Assembly: GCF_964340395.1 (NCBI RefSeq)
Contig: NC_135562.1
Span: 501,001 to 565,000, forward strand
Reading direction: 5' to 3'
Length of the DNA stretch: 64,000 nt
Source of the DNA: Glandiceps talaboti
Lineage: Eukaryota; Hemichordata; Enteropneusta; Spengelidae
A program made the translations under genes and the position numbers. Positions 36,214 through 49,100 of this stretch are shown one piece after another. The notes under the pieces are model-generated. The model saw only the letters and a program-made list of their open reading frames with translations, did not search any database and was not told the origin of the DNA. The first letter of the stretch is position 1. Each line of letters opens with the position of its first letter.

Positions 36214-37731
36214 ACACTTTGATTATCCCTAGGTTGTATACACTTTAAGTATCCCTAGGCTGTATACACTTTGAGTATCCCTAGGTTGTATACATTTTGA
36301 CTATCCCTAGCCTATATACACTTTGACTATCCCTAGGTTGTATACACTTTGAGTATCCCTAACCTGTATACACTCTGAGTATCCCTAGGTTGTATACACT
36401 TTGACTATCCCTAGGTTGTATACATTTTGAGTATCCCTAGGTTGTATACACTTTGAATATCCCTAGGTTGTATACACTTTGACTATCCCTAGGTTGTATA
36501 CACTTTGAGTATCCCTAGGTTGTATACACTTTGAGTATCCCTAGGTTGTATACACTTTGAGTATCCCTAGGTTGTATACACTTTGAGTATCCCTAGGTTG
36601 TATACACTTTGAGTATCCCTAGGTTGTATACACTTTAAGTATTCCTAGGTTGTATACACTTTGACTATCCCTAGGTTGTATACACTTTGACTATCCCTAG
36701 GTTGTATACACTTTGACTATCCCTAGGTTGTATACACTTTGACTATCCCTAGGTTGTATACACTTTGAGTATCCCTAGGTTGTATACACTTTAAGTATCC
36801 CTAGGTTGTATACACTTTGAGTATCCCTAGGTGGTATACACTTTGACTATCCCTAGGTTGTATACACTGTGAGTATCCCTAGGTTGTATACACTTTGAGT
36901 ATCCTTAGGTTGTATACACTTTGAGTATCCCTAGGTTGTATACACTTTGACTATCCCTAGGTTGTATACACTTTGACTATCCCTAGGTTGTATACACTTT
37001 GACTATCCCTAGGTTGTATACACTTTGACTATCCCTAGGTTGTATACACTTTGACTATCCCTAGGTTGTATACACTTTGAGTATCCCTAGGTTGTATACA
37101 CTTTGACTATCCCTAGGTTGTATACACTTTGAGTATCCCTAGGTTGTATACACTTTGACTATCCCTAGGTTGTATACACTTTGACTATCCCTAGGTTGTA
37201 TACACTTTGACTATCCCTAGTCTATATACACTTTGACTATCCCTAGTCTATATACACTTTGAGTATCCCTAGGTTGTATACACTTTGAGTATCCCTAGGT
37301 TGTATACACTTTGAGTATCCCTAGGTTGTATACACTTTGACTATCCCTAGGTTGTATACACTTTGACTATCCCTAGTCTATATACACTTTGACTATCCCT
37401 AGGTTGTATACACTTTGAGTATCCTTAGGTTGTATACACTTTGAGTATCCCTAGGTTGTATACACTTTGAGTATCCTTAGGTTGTATACACTTTGAGTAT
37501 CCCTAGGCTGTATACACTTTGAGTATCCCTAGGTTGTATACACTTTGAGTATCCCTAGGTTGTATACACTTTGAGTATCCCTAGGTTGTATACACTTTGA
37601 GTATCCCTAGGCTGTATACACTTTGAGTATCCCTAGGTTGTATACACTTTGAGTATCCCTAGGTTGTATACATTTTGACTATCCCTAGGTTTATACACTT
37701 TGAGTATCCCTAGGTTGTATGCACTGTGAGT
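36214..37731. repeat. Minisatellite, 26-bp unit, about 58 copies
   Basis: Unit TTGTATACACTTTGA(G/C)TATC plus CCTAGG. Each contains the palindromes GTATAC and CCTAGG. Variant units (CTATATA for TTGTATA, CCTTAGG) are scattered. Confidence 0.97.
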
Positions 37732-38960
37732 TATTACAATTATTTAATCTCGAGCGCATTTTGATGTCATTTTAATTGAATTTTAAAAGTTCGATATATT
37801 TGTGATTTGTTGCACTCTTTTCACGAATGTAGATCTTGAGAGCAGACGTTCTAAAGTTAAGTACAAACAGTTTCCTCCATCGTCACTTCATTATTTGAGT
37901 AAAATTAAAAGAAAAAATAGTTATCCCTGTCATGCTATATGTCAAGGTCACACATTGATTATTAGGGGCCATTTCGTTGATATGTTACATCCATGTATGT
38001 GCACTTTATTAAAAATTCACAGATAAGTGCATCAATTTAATTCTCGTGTCTCATTAGCCACGATAAAACAATAATGAATGAAACCCTTCATTCAGCGTAC
38101 AACTTACATTAATTGATTCTGGTGTCTTGTTACAATTCTGCACAATATCGACATCATTATCACAACTTTGTAAATTTAAACTGGTATATACTCAATTAGG
38201 ATACGGAGTGTCTGAGTGTACGAATGTCAACTCATTTAGTTGTGTGTTGTTAGTGATACGACTTGCCCATATTACCGGTGATCTAAATTCAGCTTCCGCA
38301 GTGAATTATCCATAGGATAATGTAAAGTCCTACACCTTGCTTAGGTATTGTTACGCTCTATTTACTATCGTTATAAGCACCTGATAGAGCGTGGTCACGT
38401 GATCACGTCGCCATCTTACGTGGTGTTAAATTATAATCTAACTTTAAAGGTCTCCGCTCCACTTGCTGCACACCTTCCCTGCTAGTCCACATAACGGAAA
38501 AGTTCGTTGCGTGCTCAACCTTCTCAGATGACTCAGCCGAATTAATGGTCTAAAAGAGCCTGCCCAGTTTATTCCCATGACAGGCAGACATTAATTGAAA
38601 AGATTACAAACCTATGTTCCTAACTGATTTCTAATTTGATATCCTTAATGACTAATGATAAGCCTAATATTATAATCACTGTCACACAGTATGTAAATAT
38701 ATATTTAGACACGTGACCGCCACGCCTACTCTTATAACTTACTGAAACTCATATTTCATTTCTTTTTCCTTCTTTATCTTTAATATTAATTTTATTTTTA
38801 TTTTACTTATTTCATTTGAGCTTTGTAACATTTAGCAGACCCCTCTGGGAATTATTATATGTTTGAATAAATTTGACACATAATGTAGCTATTATATTCA
38901 GAATTGTTCAAATACTATTTGCACAAGTTGATCGGGTTTTTGTTTAAAATGTTGAATTCG
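37732..38960. other. Unique DNA with an E-box/YY1-like cluster
   Basis: ACGCTCTAT (38353) and ATAGAGCGT (38384) form a 9-bp inverted repeat beside GTCACGTGAT (38394-38403) and GCCATCTT (about 38411), the reverse of a YY1-type AAGATGGC. No exon is found next to it. Confidence 0.45.
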
Positions 38961-39313
38961 AAAGGCACAAGCTGAGTTTATGCTGTTTAGGGCTCAAGTT
39001 TTGCTGTATATTTGAAAGGGACCAACAGTATTTTACTTACTGAAGCACACTTGACCATTGATTGTAATTGGCTGAATTCAAACCAGGTATTAAGATATAT
39101 CATATAAAAGATCTAATCATACGTATCAAAATATGTCTAGGACAGTCATACTATGCAAGCCACTCTTCTAACAATGCCATATGACAATTGACTCATGAAA
39201 TAGAAGACATGCTTTGACATTAACATTACACTAAAGTATTAGTTCAATTGTGGTCTTTATTTTGGTATTTTCACTTAAGAAAAAAACTGTATGAACTCAG
39301 CTTGTGTCACTTT
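38961..39313. mobile_element. MITE-like element with AAAG..CACAAGCTGAGTT termini
   Basis: The left end AAAGGCACAAGCTGAGTTTA and the right end GAACTCAGCTTGTGTCACTT are inverted copies with a 2-bp indel. The element is 353 bp and non-coding. Its termini match the small element at 5215-5382. No clear target duplication was seen, so exact ends are uncertain. Confidence 0.6.
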
Positions 39314-40807
39314 AAATGGATACATAAAATGAAAACAAAGGAACAAATTCGACTTGTCCAGGCCTCTAAGGATACTCCCATCCTATATCAGTCTACCCCG
39401 GCAATTCAATAATTGAGTGAACTCAATTGGATTGACGACAAACTAACGATATTTACGGAGAGCAAGTTTACAGTGAAACTTACTACTAGACTAACAGCAA
39501 GTTACCTAATGATACCCCATGATACCATAGGCTGGAGGAAATGTGAAGAAAAACTTTAAGTAAACCATGATGACCCTTTTCGCTCGTTTTCCTTAGTAAA
39601 TGTTGTAAATTGCAATATGTTGGGCTATATTGCCTGTGGCTATTCTTAATGAATCGATTTACGTCATCGGAAACTGACCTAGTACGCATGGGTAGACTAC
39701 GCATGGGTAGACGAGAACTGGTTTAATTTAGAAGACTTTTAAATCACAGATTGTAACTATATCAAACCATTTCGTGCGACTTTAATTGCAAGCCGGTCGT
39801 TTAGTTTCTTGTGTGTAATAGTGTTCATTAACTTTGTACAACTCTTACTATTAAAGTTGGATCGCACTGACTTCGTCGAGTACTTTTCAATATACAGCGT
39901 ATCCGTTGCACAGCGATTTATATCGGTGAGTATCTCATGGGACTTTTTAAGGATAGCATGGTTGTTTGTTTAAAATTCTAATCATCTTTCCTTGCGTGAT
40001 CAGTAAGAGCATCGGTATATATATACATGCAAACAGTTCAGTAATTTATATTATGCAAACATGTAATGCAGAGAGTGGGTCGAGGACGAATGCTTGAAAA
40101 ACGTGACTTGTTTATACATAGCTGGAAAGGAAATATCGATCTTGCTATGAAATCTAATAGTTACATGCAACTGATGATTAGATGTGTTTGTCTTGTTCTC
40201 CATTACTTCATTTGTTAAAATCAATATGTAATTTAGAATTTGGACTTGTCCGTAAAGTCATTTATATTTTATCACATGAGAAAAATACTGAAAACTTTCT
40301 TGAAGAATTAATGCTGTTATAGGTTTACGTCACTGTATTTATTGGAATTTTATTAAAGAACACTGACTTTCATAACCTACAGTATGACCCAGTGTTCTAC
40401 ATCCGGACGTTTCTGGAGGTACGACAAGTATCATAAACCAAACCTTCAACTAATATGATGTCCACTTCATGATCTCTATGTACCATCCGGGGCAAACTAT
40501 CAAACATTTTGTTGTTCACACAATTACAAAAAGGCCGATGTTTAAGATTTTAGAGTGCCACCCACTTTCTATATATAAAATTATGTGACTGGACTTTAAA
40601 CACATTCCCAGTGATAAAGCCACCACATTTATTAACAAACTGGTCATGCGTGAACACAATCTATTTGCGGTCGTTAACCCTCTATGCATGGCTAATTTTG
40701 GGAGGAATTGGTTTTAATTTAGTTGTATATGTGTATGTATGTCGTGTTATTCAAATTACCAGATATATGTCCGCCTGATTCATGTAGTTCGATCAATTTC
40801 AAATTAG
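39314..40807. other. Unique DNA with a candidate 5' exon donor
   Basis: TATATCG|GTGAGT (GT at 39926) is a good donor after about 80 bp of less AT-rich sequence. It could end a 5' non-coding exon. No open coding exon was found. Confidence 0.4.
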
Positions 40808-41285
40808 GTAGTACTATATATACAAGGCGTGTATTTAGTACTATATATATATACAAGGCATGTATTTAGTATTATATATACAATGCATGTATTTAGTACT
40901 ATATATACACGGCATGTATTTAGTACTATATGTACAAGGCATGTATTTAGTACTATATATTACAGGCATGTATTTAGTACTATATATTACAGGCATGTAT
41001 TTAGTACTATATATATAATACAAGGCATGTATTTAGTACTATATATTACAGGCATGTATTTAGTACTATATGTATACAAGGCATGTATTTAGTATTATAT
41101 ATACAATGCATGTATTTAGTACTATATATACACGGCATGTATTTAGTACTATATGTACAAGGCATGCATTTAGTACTATATATACAAGGCATGTATTTAG
41201 TGCTATATATTACAGGCATGTATTTAGTACTATATATTGCAGGCATGTATTTAGTACTATATATTACAGGCATGTATTTAGTGAG
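40808..41285. repeat. Minisatellite, 27-28-bp unit, about 17 copies
   Basis: Units contain GGCATGTATTTAGTACTATA and TAYACAA. A block of about 230 bp seems duplicated: the order aatgc, cacgg, gtacaag recurs in 40870-40945 and 41100-41165. Confidence 0.95.
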
Positions 41286-41762
41286 GAAACACTTCAATGA
41301 TCGTTTTAAAAAGTTAAGAACAAAATTATCAGCTGTAGTAAGTATTTGAACACGTACAACATGTGGTTATAGAACCCAGATGAAGGCTTAAACTCCTACG
41401 CATCTTTGATATCTCAAACCACAAAAAGGAAACGTCACATAAATACAAGAGAAATAACTCCAGCGGGCAGTAGTTCCGGGCAATAATCTATGCACGCGCA
41501 GGAAATATCACCGCGAGGGCAATAGTCATTTAATGAAGGTCACGTGATTCAGTTCTGACCAATTACAGCTTGTTTATGAACGTTAAAGTGTAATGATTAA
41601 TTATAGAGGTACAAAACTTAGTATGGTAAAAAACGGTTCTATTAAAAGTAAAATCGTTTTTGTAATAACTAAAATCATGGTCCAAACCCTTGCCCAATTA
41701 AGTAAGTTTTTATCCAACATTGAACAACGGTAGATGTTGTATGTAGATGTAACAGAGTAGAT
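41286..41762. other. Unique DNA with an E-box
   Basis: GTCACGTGAT at 41539-41548 and CCAATTA about 15 bp later. No exon recognised. Confidence 0.5.
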
Positions 41763-42003
41763 AACACGTATACATATTTTTAAAGACGTTTATTAGATGT
41801 AGCCGGCAACACTTATAATATATACTATTAGAGAACACATATTATGTATACACTTTAACGACGTTTATTAGATGTAGCCGGCAACACTTATAATATATAC
41901 TATTAGAGAACACATATTATGTATACACTTTAACGCCGTTTATTAGATGTAGCCGGGGACACTTGTAATATATACTATTAGGGAACATATCTATAAACTT
42001 TAA
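41763..42003. repeat. Tandem repeat, 75-bp unit, three copies
   Basis: GACGTTTATTAGATGTAGCC recurs at 41785, 41860 and (as GCCGTT) 41935. The first two copies are nearly identical. Confidence 0.95.
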
Positions 42004-42280
42004 CGACAAATCAGGACGTAAAGTCAAGATTTACACATAAATTAAACTTGAGAGCAATCTAGTTTAATCTCATCACAAGTACAATATATCAACTCTACAT
42101 CGTTAAAGTTAACACATATCTTACATGTATGTCTTGTATCTCATCTCAGAGTTTCATGTCTTGACATCAATACAATCTACTCTCTAATCTTTGTGTACAA
42201 CTGTAAGTAAACTAAACTGAGAATATTATACCAAAGATATCCAGCACACTGCCTCAGAGTGAATGAAGCGTGCTGGCGGC
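42004..42280. other. Unique DNA
   Basis: AT-rich, no feature recognised. Confidence 0.6.
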
Positions 42281-42388
42281 GATAGATAGGCAGGCAGGCA
42301 GGCAGGCAGGCAGTAGGTAGGTAGGTAGGTAGGTAGGTAGGTAGGTAGGCGGGTAGGTAGGCAAATAGGTAGGTAGGTAGGTAGGTAC

Positions 42389-42425
<37 letters not shown>

Positions 42426-42640
42426 GGATAGCCTGATATAGATTTAAAGAAGGTAGATAGGTTGTTTGAGTGTACGGATGGATGAGTGGGTGTGTGTGTG
42501 GGGGGGGGGGGAGGGTGAGTGAGTGAGTGAGTGAGTGAGTGAGTGAGTGAGTGAGTGAGTGAGTGAGTGAGTGAGTGAGTGAGTGAGTGAGTGAGTGAGT
42601 GAGTGAGTGAATGAGTGAGTGAGTGAGTGAGTTTGTGAGA
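42281..42640. repeat. Compound tetranucleotide microsatellite
   Basis: (AGGC)n, (TAGG)n, (ACAG)n and a long (GAGT)n tract (about 42518-42633), with a run of ten or more G at about 42501. Confidence 0.97.
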
Positions 42641-42725
42641 TTGTAAAATTGTGAGATATCTCAACAGATTCACAGAAGAAACTACAATAAACTTCAAATC
42701 AAATCAGATAGATAGTCCTTCACTT

Positions 42726-42822
42726 AATAGCCTGGAATCTATGCGAATTGGGGTTATAAATTTTGCTTTCCAATGATTGGAAGGTAAAGTTTAAAATCCC
42801 AATCCGCCTGAATTCCAAGCTA
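42726..42822. mobile_element. MITE copy 2, TAGCCTGG family, with 10-bp target duplication
   Basis: Termini AATAGCCTGGAATCTATGCG and GCCTGAATTCCAAGCTA are inverted copies, and a nested inverted repeat (CCAATGATTGG) sits near the centre. It is flanked by the direct repeat TCCTTCACTT (42716-42725 and 42823-42832). It shares ends and the internal TTTAAAATCCC with the copy at 11846-11926. Confidence 0.8.
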
Positions 42823-42832
42823 TCCTTCACTT

Positions 42833-43544
42833 TGTAATCTGATAGATTGCTAGACAGCCAACCAATACATCATTGTCATTTCATGGGCTCATTAAAATAG
42901 AACTTCGATGTTCTGTTCGTTTGTAGCCTATACGCCAAAAAGACACTCATTGGCATTGCGGGTCAGAATGGTGTGTACGTGTGAAGTTCACCGTATTGAA
43001 AAAATGAATACACATGCAACGTCACTCAGAGATACATCACATCAATCCTGTTATCAGAAGAAGACGTACAAGCTATTCTAAATGTTCTGCCTTAGGCAAA
43101 ATTAATTTCGTACTTCGACAATTTCCAACGTGTTGACGTCTCTAAACAAACATTTGATAATTAGCTATACACATCAATGGAACTGTAATCATATATTATG
43201 TCCATATTACATATTAAGTCTTGGTTAGTCTTTAATGAGTTATGTATTAGTTAATTTGTTCTCATGGAATCGAAAATCTAAATTAGGAAAAAAGGCCCGA
43301 ATTCAAAGAAAGAATCTTTACAAATGTGTTAACTGGCATTGTACTTGTACAATTCAATTTGTGTTTGAAATGTTTTATCAATATCCAAAACGATTATCGA
43401 ATAGTTCTGAGAACGTGTCATTTCCTGTAGCTTAAGGGATTTAAATTCTAGTTCTTAAATTGAAAATATAGCTAGGACAATGAAAGGTTCAACAAAATGA
43501 AACAGAAAATGCCCCAATCCCAACAAAGCAGTTGGTTAATATGA
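42833..43544. other. Unique DNA
   Basis: No gene recognised; a 66-codon open frame at 43235-43435 has no splice context. Confidence 0.6.
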
Positions 43545-43790
43545 TTCACCAGATGAATTATATGAAATTTGAAGCATGCCTAGTTAAGATCTAGGACAAG
43601 TCTATTTCCACATCATCAATGTATGCATCAGATCATGTGAAATTTGAAGCATGCATTAAGATATTACGTAAGTACCAAAACATTGATTATGCGTCATCAA
43701 GAGATATTGAACATGTGTGTTTTTGTTATCGTTGACGTATGTACCAAATTATATGAAATTTGAAGATTGTATTTAAGATAGTATATAGGC
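43545..43790 (+). repeat. Dispersed repeat family with ATGAAATTTGAAGC motif, locus 2
   Basis: The marker recurs at 43564, 43639 and 43757, each preceded by an ATTATATG or ATCATGTG segment and followed by TTAAGAT. It is the same family and orientation as 26061-26576. Confidence 0.55.
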
Positions 43791-46012
43791 AAAAATACTA
43801 AACACGTACAGAATAATTCTTAGGTTAGTCCTTAGGTAGGCATACTCTGTAACTTTGATGGCGTTGGAGAGTTAATTTCGAAATGCAATAATTCAATTTA
43901 ATTTAACTACCAAATCATTCATATCCAGACGAGTAACTGTACTGTTTATGATGAAATGGACGTCCATTCACCAAATATACAAACATTAATTTTTTGGGTG
44001 TTACTTTGAGAAACAAACAGGAAAGGGTCGCCCTTGGCTTGTTTCAGATATGTAAATAGTGACGGTCCATATATGGTAAGTTTTACAGTAGAAACTGTGA
44101 AATCGTCAATTTAACAAGGGGCCCTCGTGTGTACATCTTGTTTTCAGTCAAGACTGTCACAAGAACCTTAGCTATCAATAATACATTCAATTTACAAGGA
44201 TACTAGACGAAGTAGAAAGGAAAAGCTACGGAAGTCATCTATGTGATAATTGCAGTCAGTAACATTATACTTTGATTATTTTTAACTTGTAAATCGTTAA
44301 ATTGAATACGAAATGTTTGCATCAAAGTGCAGACTGTCTTGGAAAGGTTCTATAATCATGTCATGTCAACCGATCTATCATGCCACTACGTATTCAACGA
44401 CCTTATAACCGAAACTTCATTTCAACTGACGATTACTGTTCATCTTTTGATTTTATGTTATTCTTCACATACTTGGGAGAGACTACAATAATTACATTCG
44501 CATTACTGCATACAGATTACGCTAAGGCTGAGTACGTCACAGGGTCAAAGGTCACTGAACATCAAGGTTTTCAAAATCTCTCCAAATTTGTGATATGGAA
44601 GCTGACAAAATGAAAAAAGTAGGGATACACCGTCTTGTTTTCCAGCAAAGGGACAATCGTTTATTTTTCTTTAGAGTTAACGCACTTAAATGCGACCGTA
44701 TTGGATTCTAAAATGGCTTGATTTTTTAATTGATTTTAACTGAGGGGGGTTGGACTTTTTTAAGCCAAAGTTTGGTTAAAGAGTTTATTTCCGAGGTTCA
44801 TTTCACGTTTAAACGGATAGATTATAGTGCAATTTTGGGAATAGAAATGCGATCTAAGTGGTAAACGTGACATTCTTGTTAAAATCCATCACATTGGTTT
44901 TAGATTTACTCATTTCATACCATCACTGTAATCAATCGTGTCAATCACGGTCCAATTTATTTAAGCATGTAATTATACATTAGCTAGAATACTGGCTTTG
45001 TATTTGCAATCAAAACTTTTCATATCAGCGCCAGCTTTGGTAAAGATTAAAGGTTTCTGGTCTTAAAACGTTAATACTGCTACAAAATGTCACTTAATAT
45101 AAAACTTTCGTGATCATACCTCTATTGTTCATATCTGTATGTGAGAGTTTTCTGACCGTACATTCACCCAACTATTCGTCGTCGTCAAATATTATGGACG
45201 TTATTATTTATGGTTTAGATAATAACAGCATTTGATTGACATTTAATTTTGGCAGTACGTAATCCAATATTGATATTATCTAGCTGTTTGTTCATGTTTT
45301 GTTCATAGTCTCAATATTTTGTTAGCTTTGTATCGTGTTTTGCTAGACAACTAATTATCAACACAAACTGACAGAACGTGTTACTACTTATCACAGCTTG
45401 TTACAGTTTGTCGATGTCTTGTTAAAACTCGCTACTGATGACGTCACGCTTTAACCCTAGTCGTTCCTATTTGTGTTAAAATCGACCGTTTTCACAAATT
45501 CAACAATTTTAATTGTACGATTTGGTTGTCGTGACACATACACACAAATCACGGCTAATGCACACAATACAGGTAAAAGAGTAATTGTCTTAAATTGGAA
45601 CTAAAGCCAGCAGGTCGTTTTCTAAAACTAATAAACCATTAAATCTTGTTGTCGATGCTGGCTGGGTTCCTGACAAAAGGCCAACGTTTAGGTTTTGAAA
45701 ATAAAGCCTGTAATTAATTTTTTGTTGAACAAGTAATCAAACACGGTGGTACTCTAAAATTGAATCTGTAAGCTTATCATGAAAACTGTCCGTTTAGTTT
45801 TGTAATTCTATATACAAGCATTTATATGAGTTACATACTGCATTGCAGGGACATGTGTGGGGATAGCTATCTTAGGTGTAATCTACTCCAGGGAAATATT
45901 TGGCCTTTTTGTCTCATAATATCAAATGTTTTGAATTTATTATTTATAATTTTGTAAAGGAAACATTCCAACTTTAAACACAGTTACTAATAGTCCCGTA
46001 AGGGCTGTACGC
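43791..46012. other. Unique AT-rich DNA, no recognised gene
   Basis: A 77-codon open frame (44380-44613) is not recognised. A full CRE (TGACGTCA) lies at 45438-45445. Confidence 0.6.
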
Positions 46013-46048
46013 ACCCACCCCCACCCCCACCCCCACCCCCGGCCCCGG
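46013..46048 (-). other. C-rich tract, potential G-quadruplex on the minus strand
   Basis: CACCC followed by four CCCCC runs separated by single A, then GGCCCCGG. The minus strand has enough G runs for a short-loop quadruplex. It lies about 130 bp before the 42-bp array. Confidence 0.6.
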
Positions 46049-46169
46049 CAGGTTTGCAATCATTCACTCAGGTTATCATTTCACACAAAAGAACACAGTT
46101 GTGTTTTTAGTTCATATAAAGAATGAAAAAAAGCCTTCAGTAAGTTTAGTTATAATCCAATGTTCTTAT

Positions 46170-49100
46170 GTTGCGCAGGACTAAAGTAATATGGGATGTA
46201 TCCCAATCGTGCCATCTCAGCACTAAAGTAATATGGGATGTATCCCAATCGTGCCATCTCAGCACTAAAGTTGTATGGGATGTATCCCAATCGTGCCATC
46301 TCAGTACTAAAGTTGTATGGGATGTATCCCAATCGTGCCATCTCAGCACTAAAGTTGTATGGGATGTATCCCAATCGTGCCATCTCAGCACTAAAGTAAT
46401 ATGGGATGTATCCCAATCGTGCCATCTCAGCACTAAAGTTGTATGGGATGTATCCCAATCGTGCCATCTCAGCACTAAAGTAATATGGGATGTATCCCAA
46501 TCGTGCCATCTCAGCACTAAAGTAATATGGGATGTATCCCAATCGTGCCATCTCAGCACTAAAGTAATATGGGATGTATCCCAATCGTGCCATCTCAGCA
46601 CTAAAGTTGTATGGGATGTATCCCAATCGTGACATCTCAGTACTAAAGTTGTATGGGATGTATCCCAATCGTGCCATCTCAGCACTAAAGTAATATGGGA
46701 TGTATCCCAATCGTGCCATCTCAGTACTAAAGTAATATGGGATGTATCCCAATCGTGCCATCTCAGCACTAAAGTAATATGGGATGTATCCCAATCGTGC
46801 CATCTCAGTACTAAAGTTGTATGGGATGTATCCCAATCGTGCCATCTCAGTACTAAAGTTGTATGGGATGTATCCCAATCGTGCCATCTCAGCACTAAAG
46901 TTGTATGGGATGTATCCCAATCGTGCCATCTCAGCACTAAAGTTGTATGGGATGTATCCCAATCGTGCCATCTCAGTACTAAAGTTGTATGGGATGTATC
47001 CCAATCGTGCCATCTCAGCACTAAAGTTGTATGGGATGTATCCCAATCGTGCCATCTCAGCACTAAAGTTGTATGGGATGTATCCCAATCGTGCCATCTC
47101 AGCACTAAAGTTGTATGGGATGTATCCCAATCGTGCCATCTCAGTACTAAAGTTGTATGGGATGTATCCCAATCGTGCCATCTCAGTACTAAAGTTGTAT
47201 GGGATGTATCCCAATCGTGCCATCTCAGTACTAAAGTTGTATGGGATGTATCCCAATCGTGCCATCTCAGTACTAAAGTTGTATGGGATGTATCCCAATC
47301 GTGCCATCTCAGCACTAAAGTTGTATGGGATGTATCCCAATCGTGCCATCTCAGTACTAAAGTTGTATGGGATGTATCCCAATCGTGCCATCTCAGTACT
47401 AAAGTAATATGGGATGTATCCCAATCGTGCCATCTCAGTACTAAAGTTGTATGGGATGTATCCCAATCGTGCCATCTCAGTACTAAAGTTGTATGGGATG
47501 TATCCCAATCGTGCCATCTCAGTACTAAAGTAATATGGGATGTATCCCAATCGTGCCATCTCAGTACTAAAGTAATATGGGATGTATCCCAATCGTGCCA
47601 TCTCAGTACTAAAGTTGTATGGGATGTATCCCAATCGTGCCATCTCAGCACTAAAGTTGTATGGGATGTATCCCAATCGTGCCATCTCAGCACTAAAGTT
47701 GTATGGGATGTATCCCAATCGTGCCATCTCAGCACTAAAGTAATATGGGATGTATCCCAATCGTGCCATCTCAGCACTAAAGTTGTATGGGATGTATCCC
47801 AATCGTGCCATCTCAGTACTAAAGTTGTATGGGATGTATCCCAATCGTGCCATCTCAGTACTAAAGTTGTATGGGATGTATCCCAATCGTGCCATCTCAG
47901 TACTAAAGTTGTATGGGATGTATCCCAATCGTGCCATCTCAGTACTAAAGTTGTATGGGATGTATCCCAATCGTGCCATCTCAGTACTAAAGTAATATGG
48001 GATGTATCCCAATCGTACCATCTCAGCACTAAAGTTGTATGGGATGTATCCCAATCGTGCCATCTCAGTACTAAAGTTGTATGGGATGTATCCCAATCGT
48101 GCCATCTCAGTACTAAAGTTGTATGGGATGTATCCCAATCGTGCCATCTCAGCACTAAAGTTGTATGGGATGTATCCCAATCGTGCCATCTCAGTACTAA
48201 AGTAATATGGGATGTATCCCAATCGTGCCATCTCAGTACTAAAGTTGTATGGGATGTATCCCAATCGTGCCATCTCAGTACTAAAGTTGTATGGGATGTA
48301 TCCCAATCGTGCCATCTCAGCACTAAAGTTGTATGGGATGTATCCCAATCGTGCCATCTCAGCACTAAAGTAATATGGGATGTATCCCAATCGTGCCATC
48401 TCAGTACTAAAGTAATATGGGATGTATCCCAATCGTGCCATCTCAGCACTAAAGTAATATGGGATGTATCCCAATCGTGACATCTCAGTACTAAAGTAAT
48501 ATGGGATGTATCCCAATCGTGCCATCTCAGCACTAAAGTAATATGGGATGTATCCCAATCGTGCCATCTCAGTACTAAAGTTGTATGGGATGTATCCCAA
48601 TCGTGCCATCTCAGCACTAAAGTAATATGGGATGTATCCCAATCGTGCCATCTCAGTACTAAAGTTGTATGGGATGTATCCCAATCGTGCCATCTCAGTA
48701 CTAAAGTTGTATGGGATGTGTCCCAATCGTGCCATCTCAGTACTAAAGTTGTATGGGATGTATCCCAATCGTGCCATCTCAGCACTAAAGTAATATGGGA
48801 TGTATCCCAATCGTGCCATCTCAGCACTAAAGTTGTATGGGATGTATCCCAATCGTGCCATCTCAGCACTAAAGTAATATGGGATGTATCCCAATCGTGC
48901 CATCTCAGTACTAAAGTAATATGGGATGTATCCCAATCGTGCCATCTCAGCACTAAAGTAATATGGGATGTATCCCAATCGTGCCATCTCAGTACTAAAG
49001 TTGTATGGGATGTATCCCAATCGTGACATCTCAGCACTAAAGTAATATGGGATGTATCCCAATCGTGCCATCTCAGTACTAAAGTTGTATGGGATGTATC

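Noticed and set aside
33762-37731. Regular repeats considered as CRISPR-like arrays.
   Set aside because: Units are contiguous with no unique spacers, and the DNA is animal.
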